In this document: piece by piece, positions 17,443 to 25,848 of the stretch | Position numbering within the stretch: position 1 is the stretch's first letter | How the letters are laid out: each line of letters begins with the position of its first letter | Notes under the pieces: model-generated | Told to the model about the DNA's origin: nothing | Databases searched by the model: none | The model's input: the letters and a program-made list of their open reading frames with translations, nothing else | Made by a program: the position numbers and the translations under genes | Origin: Pseudopelobacter sp964542535 | GTDB taxonomy: Bacteria; Desulfobacterota; Desulfuromonadia; Geobacterales; Pseudopelobacteraceae | Direction of reading: 5' to 3' | Length of the DNA stretch: 64,000 nucleotides | Assembly (NCBI GenBank): GCA_964542535.1 | Contig: CAZIUE010000002.1 | Location: 212,193-276,192, forward strand

Positions 17443-19170
17443 CTATTTTCCCCGACCGCGGGTGGTGAAGGAGGTGTGCAGCAGCTGGCGGACGTTCGTC
17501 CCCCCCGGCGTGCCCAGAAACTGCCGGTAGCATTCGCTCACCATGATGTTGTCCTGGGGGTTGTGCAGGTGGAACATCTTGCCGGCGGCGAAAAGTCCTG
17601 TGGCGCGGCGCTGGAGGTTGTCGTGGCCGTGGTGCGCCGGCTGTCCGCCGCCGTTGACGCATCCCTGGGGGCAGGCCATTACCTCCACGACGTCGTACTC
17701 CCGTCTTCCGGCTGCCATCCGTTCCAGAAACGTGCGGGCGTTTTTCAGGCCGTGGACGATGGCGCACCTGATTTCGGTGCCCTGGATGTCGAAATTGACC
17801 TCGCGGATTCCCGCCTCTCCGCGGACTTCCGTGAGGTCGGTTCGTGTCAGCGGAACGCCGCTGATCTTTTCCTGGATGAAGCGGAGCAGGGCCTCGGTGA
17901 CCCCGCCCGAGGTGCCGTTGATCAGGCCGGCGCTGGTGGCAAAGCCGAAGGGCATGTCGAAGGATTCGGGCGACAGGTCGCTGAACTGGATGCCGGCCGC
18001 CTTGATCATCCTCCCCAGTTCGATGGTGGTGATGACCTGGTCGATGTCCGGCAGACCGCCGCCGCGGAATTCGGGGCGCCTGGCCTCGAACTTGTGGGCC
18101 GTGCAGGGGGTGATGGTGACGATGCGTATCCGCTCCCGGGGAATGTCCAGGATCCGCGGCAGGCGTTCCTTGAGCAGGCTGCCGAGCATCTGTGCCGGTG
18201 AACGGCAGCTGGAGAGGGTGTGCAGCAGCTCCGGATGGAAATGTTCCACGTACTGTACCCATGCCGGGCAGCAGGAGCTGAACAGCGGAAGATTTTTGCG
18301 GGCAACCATGCGTTCCAGGAGCAGGGTGCCCTGTTCGATGGTGGTCAGGTCGGCGGCAAAGGAGATGTCGTAGACATGGTCGAACCCCAGCAGTTTCAGC
18401 GCCGCCAGCATCTGGCCGGTGGCGACCGTGCCCGCTTCCAAGCCGAAGATCTCGCCGATGGTCACCCGCACGGCCGGGGCGATCATTGCCACGGTACAGA
18501 GTTCCCGGTCGGTGAGGGTCTTCCAGACCTCTTCCATCTCCGGCTTCAGGCAGAGGGAGCCGGTGGGGCAGACCACGGTGCACTGGCCGCAGGCGACGCA
18601 CTCCACATCGCCGAGCCGCTTGCCGAAGGCGGGCAGCACGGCTGCGTCATGGCCGCGGTAGGCGAAATCGATGGCGCCGATCCCCTGGATTTCGTCGCAG
18701 GTGCGGGCGCAGTCACCGCAGAGCACGCACTTGTTCGGGTCGCGCACGATGGAGGGGGAAGAGTCGTCCAGCGGCTTTCTGACCAGCACGGAACGGAAGC
18801 GCACCCGGTCGATTCCCAGCTGGCGGGCCAGGTCCTGGAGCCGGCAGTCGTTGCTCTTGAGGCAGATGGGGCACGTGGCGTCGTGGTTTGCCAGGTACAG
18901 TTCCAGCGCGATCTTGCGCAACTCCCGCAGCTCCTTGCTGTGGGTCCTGATCCGCATGCCCCCCTCGGGGGGGGTGGAGCAGGCGCCGACGATGCCGCGC
19001 CCTTCAATCTCCACCAGGCAGAGGCGGCAGGCACCGTAGATGCTCAGGTCAGAGTGGTAACAGAAGGTGGGGAGCTCAATGCCGGTGGTGCGGATCAGCT
19101 CCAGCAGGTTCCGCTCCCCCTGAATCGGCACCTGCCGGCCGTTAATGATGACACTGCGGGATAGGGACAT
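17443..19170 (-). CDS. hydA: [FeFe] hydrogenase catalytic subunit
   Basis: 575 aa, group A type. In order: plant-type [2Fe-2S] domain (C37, C48, C51, C64), His-Cys [4Fe-4S] site (H96, C100, C103, C109), two [4Fe-4S] ferredoxin sites (C148/151/154/158 and C191/194/197/201), then the H-cluster domain with L1 SSCCPAW (298-304), L2 TPCTAHKFE (354-362) and L3 MACPQGCVNGGGQP (498-511). All four H-cluster cysteines (300, 356, 500, 504) are present. The L2 lysine equivalent to Clostridium CpI K358 is replaced by H359, and the preceding M by T354. With NuoE- and NuoF-like genes upstream it should form a soluble NAD-linked, possibly electron-bifurcating, hydrogenase that makes or uses H2. Confidence 0.95.
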   Translation of the reverse strand: MSLSRSVIINGRQVPIQGERNLLELIRTTGIELPTFCYHSDLSIYGACRLCLVEIEGRGIVGACSTPPEGGMRIRTHSKELRELRKIALELYLANHDATCPICLKSNDCRLQDLARQLGIDRVRFRSVLVRKPLDDSSPSIVRDPNKCVLCGDCARTCDEIQGIGAIDFAYRGHDAAVLPAFGKRLGDVECVACGQCTVVCPTGSLCLKPEMEEVWKTLTDRELCTVAMIAPAVRVTIGEIFGLEAGTVATGQMLAALKLLGFDHVYDISFAADLTTIEQGTLLLERMVARKNLPLFSSCCPAWVQYVEHFHPELLHTLSSCRSPAQMLGSLLKERLPRILDIPRERIRIVTITPCTAHKFEARRPEFRGGGLPDIDQVITTIELGRMIKAAGIQFSDLSPESFDMPFGFATSAGLINGTSGGVTEALLRFIQEKISGVPLTRTDLTEVRGEAGIREVNFDIQGTEIRCAIVHGLKNARTFLERMAAGRREYDVVEVMACPQGCVNGGGQPAHHGHDNLQRRATGLFAAGKMFHLHNPQDNIMVSECYRQFLGTPGGTNVRQLLHTSFTTRGRGK

Positions 19171-19224
19171 GGCGTGGTACCTCGGGAGACGTTGCCTCCG
19201 TGAGCGGCATCCGGGACGGGGCCG

Positions 19225-20931
19225 TCAGGGGTGGCGCCCCCCCTTCAGGGCCGTGCAGCGGCCGGTGGGGCAGAACCTGGCGATCACATGGGACTCGAAT
19301 TCGTCACGGAAGTGGTGCAGGGTCGAAATCAGCGTATTGGGAGCGTTTTTGCCCAGGCCGCAGAGGGAGCCGAGCCTGATGGCTCCGGCCAGGGTCTCCA
19401 TGAGGCGAAGAGTCTCCGGGGTTCCCCTTCCTTCCATGACGTCGTCCAAAAGGGAGAGCAGCTGCAGGGTCCCTTCCCGGCAGGGTACGCACTTGCCGCA
19501 GGATTCACGCTGGGCAAAGGCCATGAAGAAGCGGGTGACGCCCACCATGCAGGTCTGGCTGTTCATCACCACCAGCCCTCCTGATCCGACCATGGCCCCT
19601 ACGGAGACGAGGGAATCGAAGTCCAGCGGCATGTCCAGCATGGCGGGGGGCAGGCAGCCGCCGGAGGGGCCGCCCACCTGGACGGCCTTGAACATCTCCT
19701 GGCTGGGATTGCCGTTGTCGTCGGTGACGCCGCCGCCGATGCCGAAGACGATTTCCCGCAGCGTGGTGCCCAGGGGCACCTCGATCAGGCCGGTGTTGAC
19801 CACGTGGCCGGTCAGGGAAAAGGTCTTGGTGCCGGGGGAGGCGGAGGTTCCCCGTTTCCTGAAGGAGGCCGCGCCCCCCAGCAGAATGCGCGGGATCTGG
19901 GCCAGGGTCTCCACGTTGTTGATGACGGTCGGTTTTCCCCACAGGCCGCAGCGGGCCGGGAAGGGGGGCTTGGGGACCGGGCAGCCCCGCCTCCCCTCGA
20001 TGGAGGCGATCAGGGCGGTTTCCTCGCCGCAGACGAAGGCGCCGGCGCTGGCCAGTACGACGCACTTCATGCGCTTGCCGGTGCCGAGGATGTTCTCCCC
20101 CAGGATTCCCGAATCTGCGGCGTCGGCCACCGCCTTGGTCATCAGCCGTACCGCCAGCGGGTATTCGGAGCGCACGTACACATAGGCCTCGTCGGCGCCG
20201 ATGGCCCGGGCCGCGATCATCATCCCCTCGATCACGGCATGGGGGTTCCCCTCCATGATGCTGCGATCCATGAAGGCGCCCGGGTCCCCCTCGTCGCCGT
20301 TGCAGATCACGTACTTCTTGTCCGACTGTTGGGCGCGGGCGACCTCCCACTTGCTGCCGGTGGGGAAGCCGCCGCCGCCACGTCCGCGCAGGCCGGAGGC
20401 GATCACCTCCTGGCAGATCCGTTCCGGGGTCATCTCCAGGAAGGCCTTGATGGCGCCGGCATAGCCGCCGGCGGCGATGTATTCGTTGATGCTCTCGGGA
20501 TCGATCCAGCCGCACTCCTTCAGCACGAACCGGGTCTGGCGGGTGTAGAAGGGGATCTGGTCGTAGGCCCGACAGTGTCGCCGGCTGACCGGATCGAAGT
20601 AGGTCAGGCGCTGGATGATCCGGCCGTTCCGGATGGTGGTTTCGATGATCTCGTCGATATCCTCGGGTCTCACCCGGCAGTAGAGGATGTTGTCCGGCAG
20701 CAGGGTGAGCAGCGGCCCCATCTGGCAGAAACCCTGGCAGCCGCTCCTGGAGAGGAACAGGGTGTCGTTTTCCGGCTTGAGCGCCACGTCCACCTCCAGG
20801 CCCAGCCGGGTGAGTCCCGCCAGGAGCGCCTCGTAGACCCTGAGCGAACCGCTGGAGAGGCAGCCGGTGCCGGCGCAGACGATGATGCGGCGTCGGGATG
20901 GTCCGTCGCGGAATGGCGTCAGGGGAGCCAT
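19225..20931 (-). CDS. NuoF-like (HydB/HndC) NAD(P)H/FMN subunit
   Basis: 568 aa. N-terminal thioredoxin-like [2Fe-2S] region (C19, C24, then CQGFC near 65-69), glycine-rich NADH loop GRGGGGFPTGSKWE, FMN-binding NGDEGDPGAFMDR, and the N3-type [4Fe-4S] site ESCGKCVPC ... LCGLG. The HydB/HndC family normally ends with two ferredoxin-type [4Fe-4S] motifs after a CPAGxC segment; here translation stops right after CPTGRCTALKGG, so that domain is missing. This changes the expected electron path from FMN to the hydrogenase subunit. It overlaps the NuoE gene by 13 nt and precedes hydA by 54 bp. Confidence 0.93.
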   Translation of the reverse strand: MAPLTPFRDGPSRRRIIVCAGTGCLSSGSLRVYEALLAGLTRLGLEVDVALKPENDTLFLSRSGCQGFCQMGPLLTLLPDNILYCRVRPEDIDEIIETTIRNGRIIQRLTYFDPVSRRHCRAYDQIPFYTRQTRFVLKECGWIDPESINEYIAAGGYAGAIKAFLEMTPERICQEVIASGLRGRGGGGFPTGSKWEVARAQQSDKKYVICNGDEGDPGAFMDRSIMEGNPHAVIEGMMIAARAIGADEAYVYVRSEYPLAVRLMTKAVADAADSGILGENILGTGKRMKCVVLASAGAFVCGEETALIASIEGRRGCPVPKPPFPARCGLWGKPTVINNVETLAQIPRILLGGAASFRKRGTSASPGTKTFSLTGHVVNTGLIEVPLGTTLREIVFGIGGGVTDDNGNPSQEMFKAVQVGGPSGGCLPPAMLDMPLDFDSLVSVGAMVGSGGLVVMNSQTCMVGVTRFFMAFAQRESCGKCVPCREGTLQLLSLLDDVMEGRGTPETLRLMETLAGAIRLGSLCGLGKNAPNTLISTLHHFRDEFESHVIARFCPTGRCTALKGGRHP

Positions 20932-21455
20932 ATGGCAGCCTCCCGCTGGATGATGGTGTCGATCAGCTGGACGGCCCGGTCGGGAGTCACCTGGGCGTGC
21001 ACCTCGTCGTCGATCAGCATGGCCGGCGCCAGGACGCAGGCGCCCAGGCAGGCCACGGTCTCGACGGTGAAAAGCATGTCGTCCGAGGTGACTTTGGCGG
21101 CGTCCAGCCCCAGCCTGGCGCGGATCGCCTCCAGGATGGGGATGGAGCGCTTGACGTGGCAGGCCGTGCCGTCGCAGAGGCGGATCAGGTGCCTGCCCCG
21201 TGGCTCCATGGAGAGGCGGGGGTAGAACGACGCCACGCCGAACACCCGTGCCGCCGGAATGCCCAGGACGTCGATCACGCGGTACAGCGCCTCCTGGGGG
21301 AGATACTGGTACTCATCCTGGATCGCCTGGAGGATCTGCGTCAACCGCGACGCCTGGCGCTCGTGCCTGTCGAGGATCGGGTCTACCTTCCCCCATACCG
21401 GCGGGGATGGCCCCTCTGGTGCGGCCTGCCTTGTCATGCGTATCCGTGCCTCCAT
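20919..21455 (-). CDS. NuoE-like (HydC/HndA) [2Fe-2S] subunit
   Basis: 178 aa. Thioredoxin-fold [2Fe-2S] protein with the four expected cysteines (LCDGTACHVK about residue 95; ACLGACVLAP about 136) and the helical N-terminal bundle (LTQILQAIQDEYQYLP). ATG 21455 has an AGGAGG only 2 nt away; ATG 21437 (six residues later) has GGAGG at about 10 nt and may be the real start. It is the first gene of the hydrogenase operon (NuoE-NuoF-HydA). Confidence 0.92.
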   Translation of the reverse strand: MEARIRMTRQAAPEGPSPPVWGKVDPILDRHERQASRLTQILQAIQDEYQYLPQEALYRVIDVLGIPAARVFGVASFYPRLSMEPRGRHLIRLCDGTACHVKRSIPILEAIRARLGLDAAKVTSDDMLFTVETVACLGACVLAPAMLIDDEVHAQVTPDRAVQLIDTIIQREAAIWLP

Positions 21456-21489
21456 GTCCTCCTGCCGTCGCGCGGCCGCGGGAAGTGGG

Positions 21490-22257
21490 CTACTTCAGGC
21501 CGACGACGGCCAGGAACTCCTGCATCTTGTCCCGGCTGATGGGGATGCGGACCTCTCCGCCGGATACCTCCACCGTGCATTCGTTGGGGTCGCGCAGTAT
21601 CTTGTGCACCCGGTCGATATTGACCAGATAGCTGCGGTGCACGCGGTGGAACAGTTCCCGGGAGAGGCGCTTTTCCGCAGCCCCCAGGGAAAGGGCGCAG
21701 TGGAATTCCCCCGTGCTGGTCCTGACGATGGTATAGATGTTGTCGGCCTTGAAAAAGACGATTTCGTGGGGATTGAGCAGGTGGATCTCGCCGTGGGAAC
21801 TGACCGGCACCCGGATCAGTTTCTGCTCCGAGCTGATGTAGGGGGTGATGTCGTAGAACAGCGCGCTGATCTTATCTTCACCCATGTCCCGGTCCACCAG
21901 GGGGATCAGCTTGATCAGGATGTAGCGGTCCCTGTCGTCGTTGCGGATGAACCTGAGGGTGACCGGGATCTGGCGCTTCGCCTCGGCTGCCAGGCGCAGG
22001 GTCTCTTTTACCCGGTCGCGGCATTCGGGACGATGAAATTCCAGGATATCCCCCTGAAAGAGCCGGTCCAAGGGGATGTCGCTGAAGAGCAGCATGAACA
22101 GATGGTTGATATGGGACACGCTGTGGTCCTGGTTGAGGATCACAACTCCCGGTTCGATCTGTTCGATGATGCTGAGGATGCCGCTGCTCACCAGGCTCAC
22201 CCCTCGCGCCCCAGGGGGCGCAGTTTCGAGAAGGACGGCGGCTGAAGGTCCGTACAC
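21490..22257 (-). CDS. PAS-LytTR regulator, RcoM-like
   Basis: 255 aa from GTG 22257; GTG 22191 (233 aa) has a better ribosome site (GAGGGG) and may be the true start. The N-terminal PAS domain (IEQIEPGVVILNQDHSVSHI) is followed by a LytTR DNA-binding domain (HLLNPHEIVFFKADNIYTIV; FHRVHRSYLVNIDRV). The single-protein PAS-LytTR layout matches RcoM, a haem CO sensor. The segment EFHRPECRDRV (H75) lines up with the RcoM haem-ligand region LHPEKSRDK, while the region of the Met ligand reads ILIKL, with no Met. It lies 35 bp upstream of the hydrogenase operon on the same strand and is the likely regulator of that operon. Gas or redox sensing is inference. Confidence 0.85.
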   Translation of the reverse strand: MYGPSAAVLLETAPPGARGVSLVSSGILSIIEQIEPGVVILNQDHSVSHINHLFMLLFSDIPLDRLFQGDILEFHRPECRDRVKETLRLAAEAKRQIPVTLRFIRNDDRDRYILIKLIPLVDRDMGEDKISALFYDITPYISSEQKLIRVPVSSHGEIHLLNPHEIVFFKADNIYTIVRTSTGEFHCALSLGAAEKRLSRELFHRVHRSYLVNIDRVHKILRDPNECTVEVSGGEVRIPISRDKMQEFLAVVGLK

Positions 22258-22439
22258 CGTCTGTCTTGTTTTCTACAGGCAGGACGCGTGAAACGCAAGC
22301 ATGATTCCGTCATGGGCGTGCGGCTCGCCGGGCCGGGTTGCATGCCGACCGCGGTTGTGGCACTCTGGCGGCCCGTCGGCGGCAGGGCCGATCCCTGGGG
22401 ATGACCACACCCAAGGCCGCGATGATGAAGGAGGAGACC

Positions 22440-23228
22440 ATGAAGCCTGTTACGATGCTGCTCTGCCTGGTTGTGATGGTCGGCTGTTCCACGCTGGAAC
22501 GGCTCTCGGCGGGAGAGCGGCCGCCCGGCTATCTGGACGGCCCGGCACTCCCCGACAGTGTGGCGCTGATCCCCCCCCCGCCCGCGGCCGGTTCGGCCGC
22601 CTTCAGGCTGGACCAGGAGACCAGCGCCGCCGGCCTGGAGCTGATGAACTCGGCCCGCTGGGACCTGGCGGCCCGGGATGCCGAGCTCTCTCTTCCGGCC
22701 GCGGCCGAGACCTTTACCTGTGCCCTGGGCTGTAGCCCCAGCCCGCAGCACACTCCGAACCTGCTGCGTCTCATGGGGCGCATGCACGCCGACGTGTCCG
22801 CCTCCGTGTCCCGGGCCAAGAGGAGGTACCAGCGCCCCCGCCCCTTCATGGTCAACGGCCGGCCGGTCTGTACCCCCGAGCAGGGACAGCGCCTGCGCTG
22901 GAGCGGCTCCTATCCCTCGGGACACACCGCCGCCGGCTGGGCCTGGGCCCTGATCCTGAGCGAACTGGTTCCGGAGCGGGGGGATGAGATCCTGCGACGG
23001 GGACGGGCCTTCGGGCGGAGCCGCATCGTCTGCAACGTGCACTGGCTGAGCGACGTGGAGGAGGGGCGCACCGTTGCCGCGGCCGTGGTGGCCCGCCTGC
23101 ATGCCGATCCCGGCTTCCGCGCCGACCTGGAGCTGGCCCGGGCCGAACTGGCCGCCCTGCGGTCAGGGAATACCGCCCTGTCCCGGGACTGCACAACCGA
23201 AGCCGGAGCCCTGGCCCTCTTCCCCTGA
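22440..23228 (+). CDS. Class A non-specific acid phosphatase (PhoN/PAP2 type)
   Basis: 262 aa. AAGGAGG before ATG 22440; the frame is open further upstream but that start lacks a ribosome site. Complete PAP2-superfamily signature: KRRYQRPRP (K127-x6-R134-P135), PSGH (159-162) and SR-x5-H-x3-D (194-205). The N terminus (MLLCLVVMVGC, C16) looks like a lipoprotein signal, placing the enzyme in the periplasm. It should release phosphate from a range of organic phosphoesters. Divergent from the PAS-LytTR gene; no operon partner. Confidence 0.92.
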   Translation: MKPVTMLLCLVVMVGCSTLERLSAGERPPGYLDGPALPDSVALIPPPPAAGSAAFRLDQETSAAGLELMNSARWDLAARDAELSLPAAAETFTCALGCSPSPQHTPNLLRLMGRMHADVSASVSRAKRRYQRPRPFMVNGRPVCTPEQGQRLRWSGSYPSGHTAAGWAWALILSELVPERGDEILRRGRAFGRSRIVCNVHWLSDVEEGRTVAAAVVARLHADPGFRADLELARAELAALRSGNTALSRDCTTEAGALALFP

Positions 23229-23334
23229 CCTGTGCCCCTGTCCCCCCATTCCAAAGGCCGGGTGAGGGGCATCGTCGCCATCTTCTTCGTCGTCTTGCTA
23301 TCAGTGTTGAGGTGAAACGGGAATAGGGGGGCGG

Positions 23335-24519
23335 TTATTCCGTTTTTGCCGGACTCTGCCCGGCCCGTCTCCCGGCCGCGGCCATGGTGAACAGCGCGGC
23401 CAGGGTCAGGGAACCCAGGACGGCGAACAGCGGGGTGAAGCCGCCCCGGGCGATGATCTGCCCCCCCAGGAAGGGGCCGAGGAAGAACCCCCCCTGCATC
23501 ATGACGATGAGCAGGTTCTGGTTCAGGCCGCGCGTCGCGGGGGGGGAGAGGTCGAACATCACCGCGGCCTGCAGCGGCATGGCGATGCCCCACCCCAGCC
23601 CGCACAGGGCCGCCAGGGCGAAGAACGGTCCCGCCGCTGCCGTCAACGACAGCAGGAAGTAGCTCAGGGCCGCGGCCGCCAGCCCCAGGGAGCAGAGGAG
23701 AACCTTGGCGTAGCGGTCGAACAGCCAGCCGCCCGCCAGCCTGACCAGGATCATCACCAGGGTGGCGATGGTGAAGAACAGGCTGGCATTGGCGATTCCC
23801 TGATCGGCGGCGAACTGTTTCAGGTAGAAGAAGACCGCCGCATAGCTGCTGAAGAACAGCAGGGTGGATACGAGCAGCAGGAGCACCGGTGTGGAGCGCA
23901 AGCTCTCCCGCATGCCGGCCATGCCGGGGGAACGGGAATCTTCCCCCCTGTCCGTCGGTTCCGGCTTGGGAAGGAGCAGGGTCATGAGCGGCACGAGCGC
24001 AGCAAGGGCGGCCAGGTTCAGCACCCGGGGGAAGGAGGAGGGGGAAAGCGCCATGATATCGAACAGGGGCGGTATGACGGCGTAGGGGATCAGCCGCACC
24101 AGGGAGACCCAGCCAAAGGCGCGGCCGCTCATCTCCGGGGGGATCAGGCGGACCACCAGGGTGATCAGGGCGGTCAGGACGCAGATGAAGCCTGCCCCCT
24201 GCGCCAGGCGCGCGGCCACCAGCAGCGGCGCCGAGGCGACCCGCCCGGTCATGAACAGCGCCGCGGCCAGGACGAGCGACCCGGCCCCCAGCCAGCGCCT
24301 GGCCGAGGCGGGATGCACCAGGGGAGCGATGAGCGGCTGGACGATGAGGGCCGCCAGGGCGTCGGCGCTGATGATGAAACCGGCGGTTGCCGGTGCGACC
24401 CCCAGCTGGGCCAGGTAGCCTGAAAAGGCGAAGAACAGCGCGGCGATGCCGGTCACCAGGGCGAATAGGAGGTTGATCCCCAGGAAGGAGGGAGAAAAGA
24501 GGGAAGACGCCCTAGCCAT
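23335..24519 (-). CDS. MFS transporter, probable exporter
   Basis: 394 aa with 12 predicted membrane helices and the loop between helices 6 and 7 (KPEPTDRGEDSRSPGMAG). The major facilitator pattern is seen in LFDRYAKVLLCSLGLAA after helix 8 and in the conserved R of helix 4 (VAARLAQGAGFI). It overlaps the upstream FAD-subunit gene by 8 nt, so it is the last gene of the long biosynthetic cluster. This suggests export of the cluster product, which is unknown. Confidence 0.88.
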   Translation of the reverse strand: MARASSLFSPSFLGINLLFALVTGIAALFFAFSGYLAQLGVAPATAGFIISADALAALIVQPLIAPLVHPASARRWLGAGSLVLAAALFMTGRVASAPLLVAARLAQGAGFICVLTALITLVVRLIPPEMSGRAFGWVSLVRLIPYAVIPPLFDIMALSPSSFPRVLNLAALAALVPLMTLLLPKPEPTDRGEDSRSPGMAGMRESLRSTPVLLLLVSTLLFFSSYAAVFFYLKQFAADQGIANASLFFTIATLVMILVRLAGGWLFDRYAKVLLCSLGLAAAALSYFLLSLTAAAGPFFALAALCGLGWGIAMPLQAAVMFDLSPPATRGLNQNLLIVMMQGGFFLGPFLGGQIIARGGFTPLFAVLGSLTLAALFTMAAAGRRAGQSPAKTE

Positions 24520-25360
24520 TGAGACCCTCCAGGAAACGGACCAACAGATTGGCGGCCACGGAGCGGCGATACTCGGCCGTGGCGCGCAGGTCGTCCATCG
24601 GCGAGATCCCTTCCCTGACCAGTTCAGCGCTCCTGGCGATGGTATCCCGGTCCAGGGGAGCGTTGGTCAGATACTCCTCCAGCTCGGGGAGCCTGACCAC
24701 GGTGGGGGCCACGCTCCCCCAGGCGAAACGGGCCTGTTCGACGCGGCCGTCTCCGGAGAGGCTGAGCATGCCGCAGAAGCTGACCACGGCCACGGCCAGG
24801 GAGCGGCGCAGCCCCACCTTGTGGAAGCAGTGGTGGCCATGGTCCCCGGTGGCGGGGATCAGGATGCGGCAGATGATCTCGTTCCGTTGCAGCCCGGTTC
24901 TCCCCGGCCCGGCTACGAACTCCGCCAGGGGGACGGTGCGGCTTCCCTCCCGGGAGGCAAGCTCCAGCTCCGCCCCCAGGAGGTGCAGCGCCGGCAGGGA
25001 GTCGCCGGCCGGGGAGGCGGTGCCGATGTTTCCCCCCAGGGTGGCCATGTTCCTGATGGCCGGCCCGCCGATGGTACGGACCGCCTGGAGCAGGAGCGGC
25101 GCCCGGAGCGCCGGCAGCGGATCGTCGACAATCCGGGCCAGGGGGGTGGCGGCGCCGATGGAGAGTCCCGCTCCCTTGGCCCGGACCCCCCGCAGTTCCG
25201 GCACTCCCTCCAGGAGCAGCAGCGGCCGGTCGGCGGATGACGGCTCATGGCGCAGCCTGACCAGGAGGTCGGTGCCGCCGGCCATGACCATGGCTTGGGG
25301 GTGGCGTTCCAGCTGGGAGAAAAGCTCTTCCAGGGACGAGGGGGAGAGTACGAGCCTCAT
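24512..25360 (-). CDS. Molybdenum hydroxylase FAD subunit (CoxM/XdhB type)
   Basis: 282 aa from ATG 25360, which overlaps the stop of the [2Fe-2S] subunit (ATGA). FAD-binding motifs VMAGGTDLLVRLR (about 25-37) and NMATLGGNIGTASPAGDS (about 103-120) are intact, and the CO dehydrogenase flavoprotein C-terminal domain follows (AWGSVAPTVVRLPE). It transfers electrons from the iron-sulfur subunit to an acceptor. With the genes at 25357 and 29942 it gives a full three-subunit xanthine dehydrogenase-family enzyme, but split by four biosynthetic genes. Confidence 0.92.
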   Translation of the reverse strand: MRLVLSPSSLEELFSQLERHPQAMVMAGGTDLLVRLRHEPSSADRPLLLLEGVPELRGVRAKGAGLSIGAATPLARIVDDPLPALRAPLLLQAVRTIGGPAIRNMATLGGNIGTASPAGDSLPALHLLGAELELASREGSRTVPLAEFVAGPGRTGLQRNEIICRILIPATGDHGHHCFHKVGLRRSLAVAVVSFCGMLSLSGDGRVEQARFAWGSVAPTVVRLPELEEYLTNAPLDRDTIARSAELVREGISPMDDLRATAEYRRSVAANLLVRFLEGLNG

Positions 25361-25848
25361 TCTTGTCCCCTTCCGCTGCAGTTCCGGGCCACCCGCTCCA
25401 CCGCGTCCACGATCTTGACGTACCCGGTGCACCGACAGAGATTGCCGGAGAGCTCCTCCCTGATCCGTTCCCGCGTGGGGCGGGGCTCCCGGCGCAGCAG
25501 GGCCAGGGTCGCCAGCTCCATCCCCGGGGTGCAGTAGCCGCACTGGATCGCCCCCTCCTCCACGAAGGCGCGCTGAATCGCTCTCCCCTCGGGGAACAGC
25601 TCCAGCCCCTCCACGGTGGTGACCCGCGTCCCCTCCAGCTGGGCCGCCAGCATCAGGCAGGCCAGCCGGCTCTCATCGTCCACCAGGATGGTGCAGGCGC
25701 CGCACTCGCCGGTGCCGCACCCCTCCTTGGTCCCGGTCAGCCCCAGCTCTTCCCGTAAAAGGTCGATCACCCGCCGGCCGGCGGGAACGTCGATCTCCAC
25801 CCGTTTGCCGTTCAGGATGAAGCGTATCGTCGTGCTGGTCTCATTCAT
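25357..25848 (-). CDS. Molybdenum hydroxylase [2Fe-2S] subunit (CoxS/XdhC type)
   Basis: 163 aa from ATG 25848 (GGAG upstream, 8-nt overlap with the acyltransferase gene). N-terminal plant-type cluster (GCGTGECGACTILVDD, about 43-58, plus C about 64) and C-terminal cluster (QCGYCTPGM about 102; LCRCTGY about 137). Both [2Fe-2S] sites are complete. It carries electrons from the molybdenum site to FAD. Confidence 0.94.
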   Translation of the reverse strand: MNETSTTIRFILNGKRVEIDVPAGRRVIDLLREELGLTGTKEGCGTGECGACTILVDDESRLACLMLAAQLEGTRVTTVEGLELFPEGRAIQRAFVEEGAIQCGYCTPGMELATLALLRREPRPTRERIREELSGNLCRCTGYVKIVDAVERVARNCSGRGQE

